Origin: Pseudomonadota bacterium
Lineage (GTDB): Bacteria; Pseudomonadota; Gammaproteobacteria; Burkholderiales; Thiobacillaceae
Direction of reading: 5' to 3'
NCBI GenBank assembly: GCA_030653935.1
Contig: JAURYL010000082.1
Coordinates: 1-64,000 of the forward strand
Length of the DNA: 64,000 nt
The notes beneath the pieces were generated by a model that was not told the origin of the DNA, ran no database searches, and saw only the letters and a list, made by a program, of their open reading frames with translations. Positions 25,478 to 33,796 of the stretch are shown piece by piece (position 1 is the stretch's first letter; each line of letters begins with the position of its first letter). The position numbers and the translations under genes were made by a program.

Positions 25478-26562
25478 GCCGCGCCCATGAACGGGTAGTC
25501 GGTGTAGCCCTTGGCGTCGCCACCATAGAAGGTGGCGACGTCGGGGGCGTTGAGGGGGGCGCCGGCCTGGTAGCGCGCCGGCAGGTCGGGGTTGGCGATG
25601 AAGGGCACGCCGAAGGCGACCAGATCGGCGCGTCCCGCCGCCAGCAGCGCGTTGGCGCTGTCGCGGTCATAGCCGCCGTTGGTCATCAGCACGCCTTTCC
25701 AGAGGTTGCGCAGTTCCAGTGGGTCGAAGTGGGGGCCGGCGGCGCCTGGGGCGTCCTTGCCCATTTCGGTGAGATGCAGATAGGCCAGGCCGTAGCGGTT
25801 GAGCAGTTCCACCACCCGGCTGAAAGTGCCCTTGGGGTCGCTGTCACGCATGTCGTTGAACGGCTGGATCGGCGACAGGCGGACGCCGACGCGATCCGCG
25901 CCCCACGCCGGGCAGACCGCGTCCAGCACTTCCAGCAGCAGGCGGGCGCGGTTGTCGATGCCTCCGCCATAGGTATCGGTGCGCTGGTTGCTGCCGTCGC
26001 GCAGGAATTCGTCGAGCAGGTAGCCGTTGGCGGCATGTACTTCAATGCCATCGAAACCGGCGGCCTTGGCCTGCGCGGCGGCGTGCCGGTATTGCGCGAC
26101 GATGCCGGGCAGTTCGGCGGTTTCCAGGGCGCGCGGGGTGACGAAGGGTTGCGGACCCTGGAAGGTGATGGCGTCGCCGGCCGGGGCGATGGCGGAGGGC
26201 GCCACCGGCAGTTGTCCATTCGGTTGCAGCGAGGGGTGCGAGATGCGCCCGACATGCCAGAGCTGGCAGACGATGCGGCCGCCTTCCTGATGCACGGCCG
26301 TGGTCACCGCTTGCCAGCCGGCGACCTGGGCGTCGCTCCAGATGCCGGGGGTCAGCGGGTAGCCGACGGCGGTGGCGTCGATGCAGGTGGCTTCGCTGAT
26401 GATCAGGCCGGCGCCGGCGCGTTGCCGGTAGTACTCGACGTTGAGCGCGTGTGGCACGCCTTCCGGGGTGGAGCGGTTGCGCGTCAGCGGCGCCATCGCC
26501 AAGCGGTTGGGCAGGGTGAGGGGGCCGAGGGTCAGCGGCGTGAACAGATCGATAGCGGGCAT
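25474..26562 (-). CDS. Alkene reductase, Old Yellow Enzyme family (NemA-like)
   Basis: The 362-residue FMN enzyme reduces activated C=C bonds with NAD(P)H. Family blocks are LFTPLTLGPLTLPNRLAMAPLTRNRS, GLIISEAT, GRIVCQLWHVGRISHP, GFDGIEVHAANGYLLDEFL, YGGGIDNRARLLLEV and RVGVRLSP. The usual substrate-binding His-Asn pair is visible as HAANGYL near 185. Length is typical of NemA. It is first in a two-gene operon with the MBL hydrolase (ATGA overlap), suggesting joint detoxification of electrophiles. A GGAG site precedes the ATG. Confidence 0.92.
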   Translation of the reverse strand: MPAIDLFTPLTLGPLTLPNRLAMAPLTRNRSTPEGVPHALNVEYYRQRAGAGLIISEATCIDATAVGYPLTPGIWSDAQVAGWQAVTTAVHQEGGRIVCQLWHVGRISHPSLQPNGQLPVAPSAIAPAGDAITFQGPQPFVTPRALETAELPGIVAQYRHAAAQAKAAGFDGIEVHAANGYLLDEFLRDGSNQRTDTYGGGIDNRARLLLEVLDAVCPAWGADRVGVRLSPIQPFNDMRDSDPKGTFSRVVELLNRYGLAYLHLTEMGKDAPGAAGPHFDPLELRNLWKGVLMTNGGYDRDSANALLAAGRADLVAFGVPFIANPDLPARYQAGAPLNAPDVATFYGGDAKGYTDYPFMGAA

Positions 26563-26619
26563 GGCGTTCTCCAGTGCGGGTGCGTTAGCCTAGCGTCGCT
26601 TTCCCGACTCCGCCAGCCC

Positions 26620-27252
26620 ATGACCGCCGACGCCCTGTTGTTTATTTCCCGCCACTGCCCACACTGCCCCGCCGTCCTGGCTGGTTTGTCCGATCTGGTG
26701 AAACACGGTGGCATCGGCCGTCTGGATGTGGTGAACATCGAGATCCACCCGGAGGTCGCCGAGTCGCACGCGGTTCGTTCCGTTCCCTGGCTGCGCCTGG
26801 GCCCGTTCGAATTGGCCGGCGTGCGCACGCCGGGTGAACTGGCCATCTGGGCGCGGCGCGCATCCGAGCCGGACGGCATGGCCGAAGCCTTCCATGATTT
26901 GCTGAAAAGCGGCGGGCTGGACCAGGTTCTGGCGCTGGTGGCGGCCGATACGACACGCCTGGCCGCCCTGTTGCCCATCGTCGGCAACCCGGAGGCGAGT
27001 ATCAATGTGCGCCTGGGCGCGGGGGTGGCGTTCGAGGAATACGCCGGTGCCGCGCCGCTGCGGGCGCTGGTGCCGGCGCTGGGGGTATTGTCGGAACATG
27101 CCGACCCACGGGTGCGGGCGGACGCCTGCCACTATCTCGGCCTCAGCGGGGAAATCTCCGCGCGGCCCTGGCTGGAAGCGCGGTTGACGGACCTGGACCC
27201 GGATGTCCGTGAGATTGCGCGGGATGGCATGCCGGAGGCGCGGGCGTTGTAG
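26620..27252 (+). CDS. Thioredoxin-fold protein with C-terminal HEAT-like repeats
   Basis: The 210-residue protein starts with a thioredoxin-like domain (about 1-80) bearing CPHC at 14-17 (FISRHCPHCPAVL) and a cis-Pro (VRSVPWLRLG). The C-terminal half (about 130-210) has helical repeats (LRALVPALGVLSEHADPRVRADACHYLGL) that look like HEAT repeats, a combination seen in some uncharacterised thioredoxin family proteins. There is no signal peptide, so it is cytoplasmic. It is divergent from the ene-reductase with 57 bp between them and has only a weak ribosome site. The exact redox partner is unknown. Confidence 0.75.
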   Translation: MTADALLFISRHCPHCPAVLAGLSDLVKHGGIGRLDVVNIEIHPEVAESHAVRSVPWLRLGPFELAGVRTPGELAIWARRASEPDGMAEAFHDLLKSGGLDQVLALVAADTTRLAALLPIVGNPEASINVRLGAGVAFEEYAGAAPLRALVPALGVLSEHADPRVRADACHYLGLSGEISARPWLEARLTDLDPDVREIARDGMPEARAL

Positions 27253-27309
27253 GTCAGGTTGCGGGTTGACCGCGACCCGGCGGTTTTTGGGTTTTGTTAA
27301 GGACATTTC

Positions 27310-28755
27310 ATGCACGGACTCACCCATTCAGATCTTTTTCGCCAGCAGGCCTATCTCGATGGCGCCTGGGTGGATGCCGAGATCACGTTTCCGGTTCTCA
27401 ACCCCGCCACCGGCGAGGAGTTGGGCCGGGTGCCCGATTTCGGGCGGAAGGAAACCGCGCGCGCCATTGCCGCCGCGCGGGCGGCACTGCCGGCCTGGAG
27501 CGGGCGCCTGGCGAAAGAGCGATCCGCCTTGTTGCGGCGCTGGCACGAACTGATGCTTGAACATGCCGATGACCTTGCCCGTCTGATTACCCTGGAGCAG
27601 GGCAAGCCGCTGGCCGAGGCGCGCGGCGAGGTGGTGTACGCGGCGGGGTTTCTGGAGTGGTTCGCGGAAGAGGCGAAGCGGGTCTACGGTCGGGTGATTC
27701 CGTCGCCCTGGCCGGGGCGGCGGGTGTTGACCCTGAAACAGCCGATCGGCGTGGCGGCGTTGATCACGCCGTGGAATTTCCCCGCCGCCATGCTCACCCG
27801 CAAGGCGGGCGCGGCGCTGGCGGCCGGTTGTACGGTGGTGGCGAAACCGGCCTCGAAGACGCCGTTTACCGCGTTGGCGCTGGCGAAATTGGCCGAGGAG
27901 GCGGGTTTTCCGGCGGGCGTGGTGAACGTGGTGACCGGCAACGCCGAGGCCATTGGCGCCGAGTTGGTGGCGAATCCGCTGGTACGCAAATTGTCGTTCA
28001 CCGGTTCCACCGAAACCGGCAAGCGCCTGATGGCGGCTTGCGCCGGCACCCTGAAAAGCGTTTCTCTGGAATTGGGCGGCAATGCGCCGTTCATCGTGTT
28101 CGATGATGCCGACCTGGACGCGGCGGTCGCGGGCGCGCTGGCATCGAAATACCGTAACGCCGGCCAGACCTGCGTCTGCGCCAACCGCCTGATGGCACAG
28201 GATGGCATTCATGATGAATTCGTCGCGCGTCTAGCGGCGGCGGTGTCCGCGCTCAAGGTCGGCAACGGTCTGGAAGCGGGGGTGAGCCAGGGGCCGCTGG
28301 TAAGCGAGGCGGCGGCGGAGAAGGTGGCGGCGTATATCCACGACGCGGTGGAGCAGGGCGCCCGCGTGGTCTGCGGTGGCAAGCGTCACGCGCTGGGCGG
28401 CGCCTACTTCGAACCCACCGTGCTGGCGGACGCGACCCCGGAGATGCGGGTCTGCCGTGAGGAAATCTTCGGGCCGGTGGCGCCGGTCATCCGCTTCCAC
28501 GACGAGGCCGAGGCGATCCACCTGGCCAATGCCACGGAATACGGACTCGCCGCGTATTTCTACGCGAACGACATGGCGCGCGTCTGGCGCGTGTCGGAGG
28601 CGCTGGAATACGGCATGGTCGGCGTCAACGCCGGGGTGATTTCGACGGAGGTGGCGCCGTTCGGCGGCGTCAAGCAGTCCGGCCTCGGCCGCGAGGGCGG
28701 CGCCGAGGGGGTCGAGGCGTATCTGGAAAGCAAATACCTGTGCATGGCGGAATGA
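27310..28755 (+). CDS. gabD: NAD(P)-dependent succinate-semialdehyde dehydrogenase
   Basis: The 481-residue aldehyde dehydrogenase has catalytic Cys288 (NAGQTCVCANR) and general base Glu254 (LELGGNAPF), with ITPWNFP, KPASKTPFTALAL, FTGSTETGK and EEIFGPVAPV blocks. Overall length and the GQTCVCANR context match GabD-type succinate-semialdehyde dehydrogenases, which feed succinate into the TCA cycle; related semialdehyde substrates are possible. The NADP preference of GabD cannot be read safely here. It follows the thioredoxin-like gene after 57 bp and stands alone functionally, with no gabT nearby. Confidence 0.88.
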   Translation: MHGLTHSDLFRQQAYLDGAWVDAEITFPVLNPATGEELGRVPDFGRKETARAIAAARAALPAWSGRLAKERSALLRRWHELMLEHADDLARLITLEQGKPLAEARGEVVYAAGFLEWFAEEAKRVYGRVIPSPWPGRRVLTLKQPIGVAALITPWNFPAAMLTRKAGAALAAGCTVVAKPASKTPFTALALAKLAEEAGFPAGVVNVVTGNAEAIGAELVANPLVRKLSFTGSTETGKRLMAACAGTLKSVSLELGGNAPFIVFDDADLDAAVAGALASKYRNAGQTCVCANRLMAQDGIHDEFVARLAAAVSALKVGNGLEAGVSQGPLVSEAAAEKVAAYIHDAVEQGARVVCGGKRHALGGAYFEPTVLADATPEMRVCREEIFGPVAPVIRFHDEAEAIHLANATEYGLAAYFYANDMARVWRVSEALEYGMVGVNAGVISTEVAPFGGVKQSGLGREGGAEGVEAYLESKYLCMAE

Positions 28756-28881
28756 ACCCGGATACGGCGTTCAACCGCCGTTTCCAGGTTGATGAGATAG
28801 GGCCGGGTGCGACGGCGCTGCCCGTGGGACGCTTCGCGCTCACCGGAAAGTGGTGCTATCTGATTGTTCTTATTAGCTAAA

Positions 28882-28910
28882 TTGACATGGTTTCGGGTTT
28901 GGCCGATGAT
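28882..28910 (+). promoter_or_regulatory. Candidate sigma70 promoter for the cytochrome genes
   Basis: TTGACA at 28882-28887 is followed after 17 bp by GATGAT (four of six matches to TATAAT). It lies about 100 bp upstream of the cytochrome b561 gene. The rest of 28756-29012 has no gene; near 28769-28796 it holds a repeat fragment (CCGTTTCCAGGTTGATGAG) that recurs inverted near 24395-24420. Confidence 0.35.
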
Positions 28911-29012
28911 CGACGGCCCGCAAGTCCCCCGCTTCTCCCGCAACCGTGAACCCAAGCATGAAGTCCAAAGCCGTTTCCCCAACCCTGTCGGTGATGGCCG
29001 CGTTCCACTGAG

Positions 29013-29639
29013 ATGACACGTCTGCTCCTCGACCGAGAGAAGGTCTACGACCCCGTTCTGAGGAGCCTCCATGCCTGGAATGCGCTCGCCATCGTGCTGC
29101 TGCTATTGGGGGGGCGGATTGGGGAGTGGTTGGGTTATGCGCCGGAAGCCGCCGGTCTCTGGCGTCTCCACGTCTGGGCCGGTTACTGCCTGGTGTTTGG
29201 GTTGGTCGCGCGCCTGACCTGGGGCATGGTCGGGCCGGCGCATGCCCGCGTTGGCGCTCTCTGGCAGCCGCGTGCGTGGTGGCGGGCTTTGCGTTACCGC
29301 GCGTTGTTCGCGGAGCCTCAAGGCTGGGGCCATGACGCGCCGGCGACGCTGGGCTACCTGCTGTTGTATCTCCTGCTGTTCGGCATGGCGGTGACCGGTC
29401 TGGCGCTGGCGGCCATTGAGCAGGGTCGTGGTCCGCTCTATCTCTGGTTGGGGCATGACGTCACCCTCAGTCAACTGTTCCGGGTCCCGCACGAGTGGAT
29501 GGAACCCGCCATCCTGGTTTTGCTGGTGGCGCACATCGCGGTGTTGATCCTGCGTGAGACCCGCCACGGGATTCCCACGGCGCAGGCGATGGTGAGCGGC
29601 TTCCAGTACCGCAAGAAACCGGATGCGGAAGCGGAATGA
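29013..29639 (+). CDS. Cytochrome b561-type membrane cytochrome
   Basis: The 208-residue protein has four or five hydrophobic helices (about 20-37, 50-70, 110-135, 165-185) and family-specific His positions: VLRSLHAWNALA, WRLHVWAGY, RVPHEWM and LLVAHIAVLI, expected to bind two b haems. Bacterial b561-like proteins pass electrons between quinol and periplasmic cytochromes. A dihaem cytochrome c gene follows after 57 bp in the same direction, so together they probably form a membrane-to-periplasm electron relay. Confidence 0.88.
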   Translation: MTRLLLDREKVYDPVLRSLHAWNALAIVLLLLGGRIGEWLGYAPEAAGLWRLHVWAGYCLVFGLVARLTWGMVGPAHARVGALWQPRAWWRALRYRALFAEPQGWGHDAPATLGYLLLYLLLFGMAVTGLALAAIEQGRGPLYLWLGHDVTLSQLFRVPHEWMEPAILVLLVAHIAVLILRETRHGIPTAQAMVSGFQYRKKPDAEAE

Positions 29640-29696
29640 GCCCCCGCGCGCGTGACAGGGCGTTAGCCAGCGTGCCACCCGGCGGCACCGACGTGA

Positions 29697-30257
29697 ATGC
29701 GGCGCGCTGACATGCAAAGCGATTTCACCTGGAAAAGCCTGGCCATATTTACCCTGGTCACGGGGCTGGCGGGGCTCTGGCTCGCCAACGCGCCGTCGCA
29801 TGATGAGGCGGTATTCCCCATGCCTCGCGGCAAGACTCTGGTGAACGAATGCGGGCGCTGCCATGCCGCATATGCCCCCGGTCTGTTGCCGGCGCGTTCC
29901 TGGCGCAAGATGATGGACGCGCTGGATGATCATTTCGGTGAGGATGCCAGCGTGTTGGAGCCGGTGTCGCTGGCATTGTTGAAGGATCTGGAAGACATGG
30001 CCGCCGACGGCGCCTTCGCCGATATGCGCATGCGCCGTATTGCCGGAGCGGTGCCGGTCGACGAAGCCCCGCAACGGGTCACGGAAACCGCGTACTTCAA
30101 GGCCATGCACGCATCCGTGCCGAAGCACTACTGGAAAAACCCGGTCGTCGGTTCGCCCGGAAACTGTGGCGCCTGCCATCCTGGCGCCAACGAAGGCCGT
30201 TTTAGTGAACTTGAACTGGGGATGCCTGGCAGCCTGTCGGACTTTGTTCGTCGATAG
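29697..30257 (+). CDS. Dihaem cytochrome c (DHC-like)
   Basis: The 186-residue protein has an N-terminal hydrophobic helix (about 12-32, an uncleaved anchor or signal) and two c-type haem sites: CGRCH (about 52-56) and CGACH near 160. Between them is a helical stretch (SWRKMMDALDDHFGEDASV). The pattern matches DHC-type dihaem cytochromes commonly encoded beside cytochrome b561 genes. The start is ambiguous between 29697 and an in-frame ATG at 29712; neither has a strong ribosome site. Function as an electron acceptor for the adjacent b561 is inferred from adjacency. Confidence 0.85.
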   Translation: MRRADMQSDFTWKSLAIFTLVTGLAGLWLANAPSHDEAVFPMPRGKTLVNECGRCHAAYAPGLLPARSWRKMMDALDDHFGEDASVLEPVSLALLKDLEDMAADGAFADMRMRRIAGAVPVDEAPQRVTETAYFKAMHASVPKHYWKNPVVGSPGNCGACHPGANEGRFSELELGMPGSLSDFVRR

Positions 30258-30275
30258 GTATCGCAACCGTGCTTG

Positions 30276-30427
30276 ATGCGGTTCGCCGCGTTCACCACAC
30301 CCTACGTCCTACCGTTCTTCATCGCGGCGGCAGCGGGTAGCCCGGATGCAGCGCAGCGGAATCCGGGGAGTTGTGTGGATTCCCCGGTCAAATAATCCCG
30401 GATTCCATTGCATTCCATCCGGGCTAC
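30276..30427. repeat. Composite dispersed repeat
   Basis: Positions 30276-30342 match the reverse complement of 1-67 almost exactly. Overlapping it, 30337-30427 is a second palindromic unit with ends GTAGCCCGGATGCAGCGCAG and GCATTCCATCCGGGCTAC, a type widespread in proteobacteria. A further piece at 30435-30470 (TTTGCGAAAACAGCC) matches 190-215. Confidence 0.85.
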
Positions 30428-30461
30428 GCAACTACCAACATGCTTTGCGAAAACAGCCAAA

Positions 30462-30492
30462 GCAAAACACCGACATTGCGTCGGCGTTTTGC
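30462..30492 (-). terminator. Terminator after the PEP-CTERM gene
   Basis: On the minus strand GCAAAACGCCGAC, a short loop and GTCGGTGTTTTGC followed by TTT form a hairpin 17 bp past the stop codon. Confidence 0.7.
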
Positions 30493-30508
30493 TTGATGCG
30501 GGGGCGGA

Positions 30509-31345
30509 TCAGGCGGTGGCCTTTTTTCGGCGCAGAGCCAGCAGCCCCATCATGCCGATCGGCAGCAGCGCCAGGGTGCCGGGCTCGGGCACGGCGCCGG
30601 AAATCGGGGGATCGACCCAGATGCTGTCGTTGGCGCAGTTCTGCGTCCAATGCACGGTAAACACGTTGCCGTTGGCCCAGTTGCTGCCAAACGAGGACAG
30701 GGGCACGGAGACTTCATAGAAGTAATGCAGGTCATTGGGCCAGGCGCCGTAGCCATTCTGGCCCACGGTGGTAAAGGCCACGCTGCCGATGCCGACTTGG
30801 GTGCCGCTCAGGATCGAGGTCGGATGCGCGGGATCCGCGAGCAGTCGGTTGCCGGCGGCGGCGGGATCGTAGTAACCGGTCCAGCTGCCATTGCTTTTCC
30901 AGATTCCCAGCGCCCAGTTCACATTGGAATAGACATGGCCCTTTGTGGTGGTGGCGCCGCCGAGCAGTTCCACGCCATATTCGTAAACACCATTATTGCC
31001 AAAATCGATTGCAATGTCGCCAGGGCCATAGCTGTTGCTCAGCGGCCTGTCCAGCGTCAGCGGGTTGTGGCCGGTGGCGATGGCGATATACAGGTTGCTG
31101 GTGTCCCATGACATGTAAATTGCCTCGGCGTCATAAGCCTGACCACCATAGCCGGGATCCAGCTTGCTGTCGTGCTGGTCTTCGATGGTGTACTTGAAGA
31201 CGCTGCTGTTCGGTATCCAGTCCGAGGCATTGCCGGTGCGCTTGATACCCCAGTCGCTCAGGTTGCCGTCGATCACGAAGGCTTGGGCGCTGCCGGCGAT
31301 CAGCAGGCCGATGAGGGGTAGGGCACGGATCAGGGTCTTGCTCAT
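30509..31345 (-). CDS. PEP-CTERM sorting-signal protein (exosortase substrate)
   Basis: The 278-residue secreted protein has a signal peptide (about 1-22, ALPLIGLLIAGSAQA), a beta-rich body with Asn/Gly-rich stretches (IDGNLSDWGI, YGPGDIAIDFGNNGVYEYG), and a C-terminal PEP-CTERM tail: VPEPGTLALL, a hydrophobic helix and RRKK. Such proteins are cut at the PEP motif by an exosortase and go to the cell surface with exopolysaccharide. The N-terminal body resembles carbohydrate-binding or DOMON-like sandwiches, but I cannot assign it. The ATG at 31345 has GGAG upstream. No exosortase gene is in the window. Confidence 0.9.
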   Translation of the reverse strand: MSKTLIRALPLIGLLIAGSAQAFVIDGNLSDWGIKRTGNASDWIPNSSVFKYTIEDQHDSKLDPGYGGQAYDAEAIYMSWDTSNLYIAIATGHNPLTLDRPLSNSYGPGDIAIDFGNNGVYEYGVELLGGATTTKGHVYSNVNWALGIWKSNGSWTGYYDPAAAGNRLLADPAHPTSILSGTQVGIGSVAFTTVGQNGYGAWPNDLHYFYEVSVPLSSFGSNWANGNVFTVHWTQNCANDSIWVDPPISGAVPEPGTLALLPIGMMGLLALRRKKATA

Positions 31346-31686
31346 GCTGCTCTCCAATTGGATGTCTGAGCAGTTATAAGCACTTACCGTGCCATATGTG
31401 TTTCTATATATTAATCAACGAGATATGTTTTGTTCTTGGGTTTGTGTCGGTGTCTATGACGGTAAAAGTGGCATAACTGACGAAAACAAGTCTATTTGGT
31501 GATTATGTTGTTGTTGGTTCATCGGAAGTCGAGGTTGGTGTAGCGTGAGGGAGGCTGACCCGGAACGGGGGGTATCGATCTGGCGCATCGATTCCTGGCA
31601 TCGCCGGCGCGTGGCGTTTCTCGTGCCTTCGCTCGACGCTGTCCTGGGGAGGCCGCCACGCGCTATCGGCGCGGGGTGTTCAGACG
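31346..31686. other. AT-rich upstream region of the PEP-CTERM gene
   Basis: About 31370-31530 is markedly more AT-rich than its surroundings (for example TTTCTATATATTAATCAACG) and probably holds the PEP-CTERM gene promoter. From 31540 to 31686 there is GC-rich sequence with only a short, unconvincing open frame. Confidence 0.4.
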
Positions 31687-31713
31687 AAAAAAAACCGGCC
31701 CGAAGGCCGGTTT
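31687..31713 (-). terminator. Terminator after the Ala/Pro-rich lipoprotein
   Basis: On the minus strand AACCGGCC, TTCG and GGCCGGTT are followed by a run of eight T residues, 20 bp downstream of the stop codon. Confidence 0.92.
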
Positions 31714-31732
31714 TGTTCTACCGAGCGCCGTA

Positions 31733-31948
31733 TTACTGAGGAGCGGCGGGAGCGGCAGGGGCGGCGCCATCAGCAGCGGGAGCAGCCATGTCAGCGGGAG
31801 CAGCCATGTCAGCCGGAGCGGCGGGAGCGGGGGCAGCCATTTCAACGGCGGGAGCAGCAGCTTCGGGAGCGGGAGCGGCTTCTTCTTTTTTGCCACAAGC
31901 GGTCAGGGAGAAAGCGAGCAGGGCGGCGAGCAGGACGGAGTATTTCAT
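31733..31948 (-). CDS. Small Ala/Pro-rich lipoprotein
   Basis: The 71-residue product has a lipoprotein signal MKYSVLLAALLAFSLTAC with lipobox LTAC (Cys18), then KKEE and a low-complexity tail of Ala-Pro repeats with interspersed AAPADM units. There is no recognisable domain. The tandem units at DNA level (GCAGCGGGAGCAGCCATGTC twice) suggest length variation by slippage. The ATG at 31948 has AGGA upstream, and a strong terminator follows, so it is a real monocistronic gene. Small Ala/Pro-rich lipoproteins often link envelope layers; that is only a guess here. Confidence 0.75.
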   Translation of the reverse strand: MKYSVLLAALLAFSLTACGKKEEAAPAPEAAAPAVEMAAPAPAAPADMAAPADMAAPAADGAAPAAPAAPQ

Positions 31949-32121
31949 TTGAGATTTTCCTAGGAACAAAGTTGATCAACGAAGTATGCGATCAGCCGGC
32001 AAGCATTCGCCTCCCAACTGATCGCGCGGATTCTAGCAAAAATAAAAATAACCGCCAGGGGCTGGGAAGGGAAAATTTACGCCGCGCCGCGGATCGCATG
32101 TGCGGGCAAGGGCCGTAGGGG

Positions 32122-33249
32122 TCATTTCGGCAGCAGAAAACCCGATACGTACCATTCATGCAACAGTGGCAACAGGTGAGCGTCGAGCACGACGGGGGGC
32201 AATTGGCGTTGGTCCGCCAGGCTTTGCAGGAGGGTGAACGTCTCCGGCGAGGATTCCACGCGTTCGCCATTCATATAGTAAGTAGCGCCACGAAACAGGA
32301 GCAGGCTGCGCGGGTCCAGGCGCAGGCCGTGTTTCGCCGCGGCTTTGGCGAACGCGGCAGGCTTCAGGGGGCGTTCCGGCGGGTTGAAGAAGATGTGCGA
32401 CTTGGGCTCGGAGAGATAACGGCCGAGGAAGTCCTCGACGATGTGCTTGTCCCAGTGGATCGCTTTCAGCATCGTCGCCACCTGATCGAGCATGGTGCCG
32501 GGAATCTCGGCGGGGTGGCGCGGCCGCTTCTGGTCGGGGTCGCTGTAGATGCCGGTCGGGGTGAGGTGATCCTGTAGGTAGTTGAGAAAGTTACCGACCA
32601 TGTCCTCGGCGGTCGGTACCCGGAAGCCGACTGACCAGGTCATGCAGTCGGTCAGGGCGACACCGTTATGGGCATATTGCGGCGGCAGGTAAAGCATGTC
32701 GCCGGGCTCCAGTTCCCAGGATTGTTCCGGCTGGAAGCGCTTGAGGATGCGCAGCGGCGCGCCATCCATGACTTCCAGATCGTCCTGGGCGCTGATTTCC
32801 CAGCGGCGGCGGCCCTGGCCCTGGATCAGGAAGACATCATAGGAATCGAAGTGCGGCCCGACGCCCCCGCCGGGTGGTGCGAAGCTGACCATCAGGTCAT
32901 CCAGGCGGGCGAGCGGAATGAAATTGAAGGCATGCAGCAAGGCATCGCCCTCGGGCAGGAAGTGATTCACACCGGAAACCAGCAGCCCCCAGTTTTTTTT
33001 CGGCAGGCCGGCGAGGTCGTCGGCCTCGAACGGGCCGTGGTCGAGCAGGCACTGGCCGCGAATGTAGCGCACCAGGCGACTTTCGGCGTCGTCACGCATG
33101 GCCAGCACGGAGAGTCGGTCACGGTCGAGCCAGTCGCCGAACCCCGGCAACGCCTGGCGAACCAGCAGGGGCTTTTTCTGCCAGTATTCGGCCATGAAGG
33201 TTTCCGGGGTGATGCCACCCAGCAGCCGCTCAAGCGAGAACGCCGACAT
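32122..33249 (-). CDS. roxA: Cupin-domain Fe(II)/2-oxoglutarate oxygenase, RoxA (YcfD)-like
   Basis: The 375-residue protein matches the YcfD/RoxA family that hydroxylates an arginine of ribosomal protein L16. The JmjC-type cupin carries the iron facial triad as His133-x-Asp135 (GPHFDSYDVFLIQ) and His194 (PPQYAHNG). The start of homology, EYWQKKPLLVRQA, is characteristic. A C-terminal winged-helix-like part (about 275-375) is also present. I chose the ATG at 33249 because homology begins there; an in-frame ATG at 33297 adds 16 Pro-rich residues but leaves only 35 bp to the divergent bcp gene. Confidence 0.87.
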   Translation of the reverse strand: MSAFSLERLLGGITPETFMAEYWQKKPLLVRQALPGFGDWLDRDRLSVLAMRDDAESRLVRYIRGQCLLDHGPFEADDLAGLPKKNWGLLVSGVNHFLPEGDALLHAFNFIPLARLDDLMVSFAPPGGGVGPHFDSYDVFLIQGQGRRRWEISAQDDLEVMDGAPLRILKRFQPEQSWELEPGDMLYLPPQYAHNGVALTDCMTWSVGFRVPTAEDMVGNFLNYLQDHLTPTGIYSDPDQKRPRHPAEIPGTMLDQVATMLKAIHWDKHIVEDFLGRYLSEPKSHIFFNPPERPLKPAAFAKAAAKHGLRLDPRSLLLFRGATYYMNGERVESSPETFTLLQSLADQRQLPPVVLDAHLLPLLHEWYVSGFLLPK

Positions 33250-33332
33250 GGTGAAAGCATTGGTCGACGCGACGGGGGGAGGAAGAGGTTTACCCATATA
33301 ATACTTTCGGCCTATTTCGAGGAGGTTGCGCA

Positions 33333-33794
33333 ATGCTGAATGAAGGTGACAATGCGCCTGATTTTGAATTACCCGATGCGGACATGGCGATCGCCAGGTT
33401 GGCCGATTACAGCGGAAAGCCGCTCGTGCTGTTCTTCTACGTGCGCGATGATACGCCCGGCTGTACCACCGAAGCGATCGAGTTCAGCGACCGGGAAGCC
33501 CGCTTCACGCGCCTGGGTTGTAACGTTCTCGGCATTTCACGCGACGATTGCATCCGCCACGGCGCTTTCCGTGAAAAACATGGCATTAGCGTGCCGCTGC
33601 TGGCGGACAAGGAAGGCATTGCCTGCCGTGACTATGGTGTACTGGTCATGCGCGAAGTGGATGGGGTGCAGCGCGAGGGCGTGAATCGTTCCACTTTCAT
33701 CATCGATGCGGCGGGGGTGATCCGCCACGCCCTTTATGGTGTCGTGCCCAAGGGGCACGCGGAGGAAGTTTTTAATCTCGTCAAGGAGTTATAG
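33333..33794 (+). CDS. bcp: Peroxiredoxin, Bcp/PrxQ family
   Basis: The 153-residue thiol peroxidase reduces hydroperoxides. The peroxidatic Cys44 is in DDTPGCTTEA. The resolving Cys found five residues later in many PrxQ proteins (TPGCTxEAC) is replaced by Ile49, so it may be a one-Cys enzyme or use another thiol such as Cys62 or Cys72. Other blocks are FFYVRDD, GISRDD, PLLADKEG and RSTFIIDAAG. GAGG precedes the ATG. slyD starts 2 bp after the stop, so the two are co-transcribed, a pairing fitting oxidative stress and protein folding. Confidence 0.92.
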   Translation: MLNEGDNAPDFELPDADMAIARLADYSGKPLVLFFYVRDDTPGCTTEAIEFSDREARFTRLGCNVLGISRDDCIRHGAFREKHGISVPLLADKEGIACRDYGVLVMREVDGVQREGVNRSTFIIDAAGVIRHALYGVVPKGHAEEVFNLVKEL

Positions 33795-33796
33795 AA

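Noticed and set aside
28756-29012. Riboswitch upstream of the cytochrome b561 gene
   Set aside because: Some GC-rich pairing exists but no conserved riboswitch core could be identified; only a weak promoter candidate is kept.
31545-31739. Short plus-strand frame before the Ala/Pro-rich lipoprotein
   Set aside because: It runs through the terminator of the opposite-strand gene and has no recognisable content.
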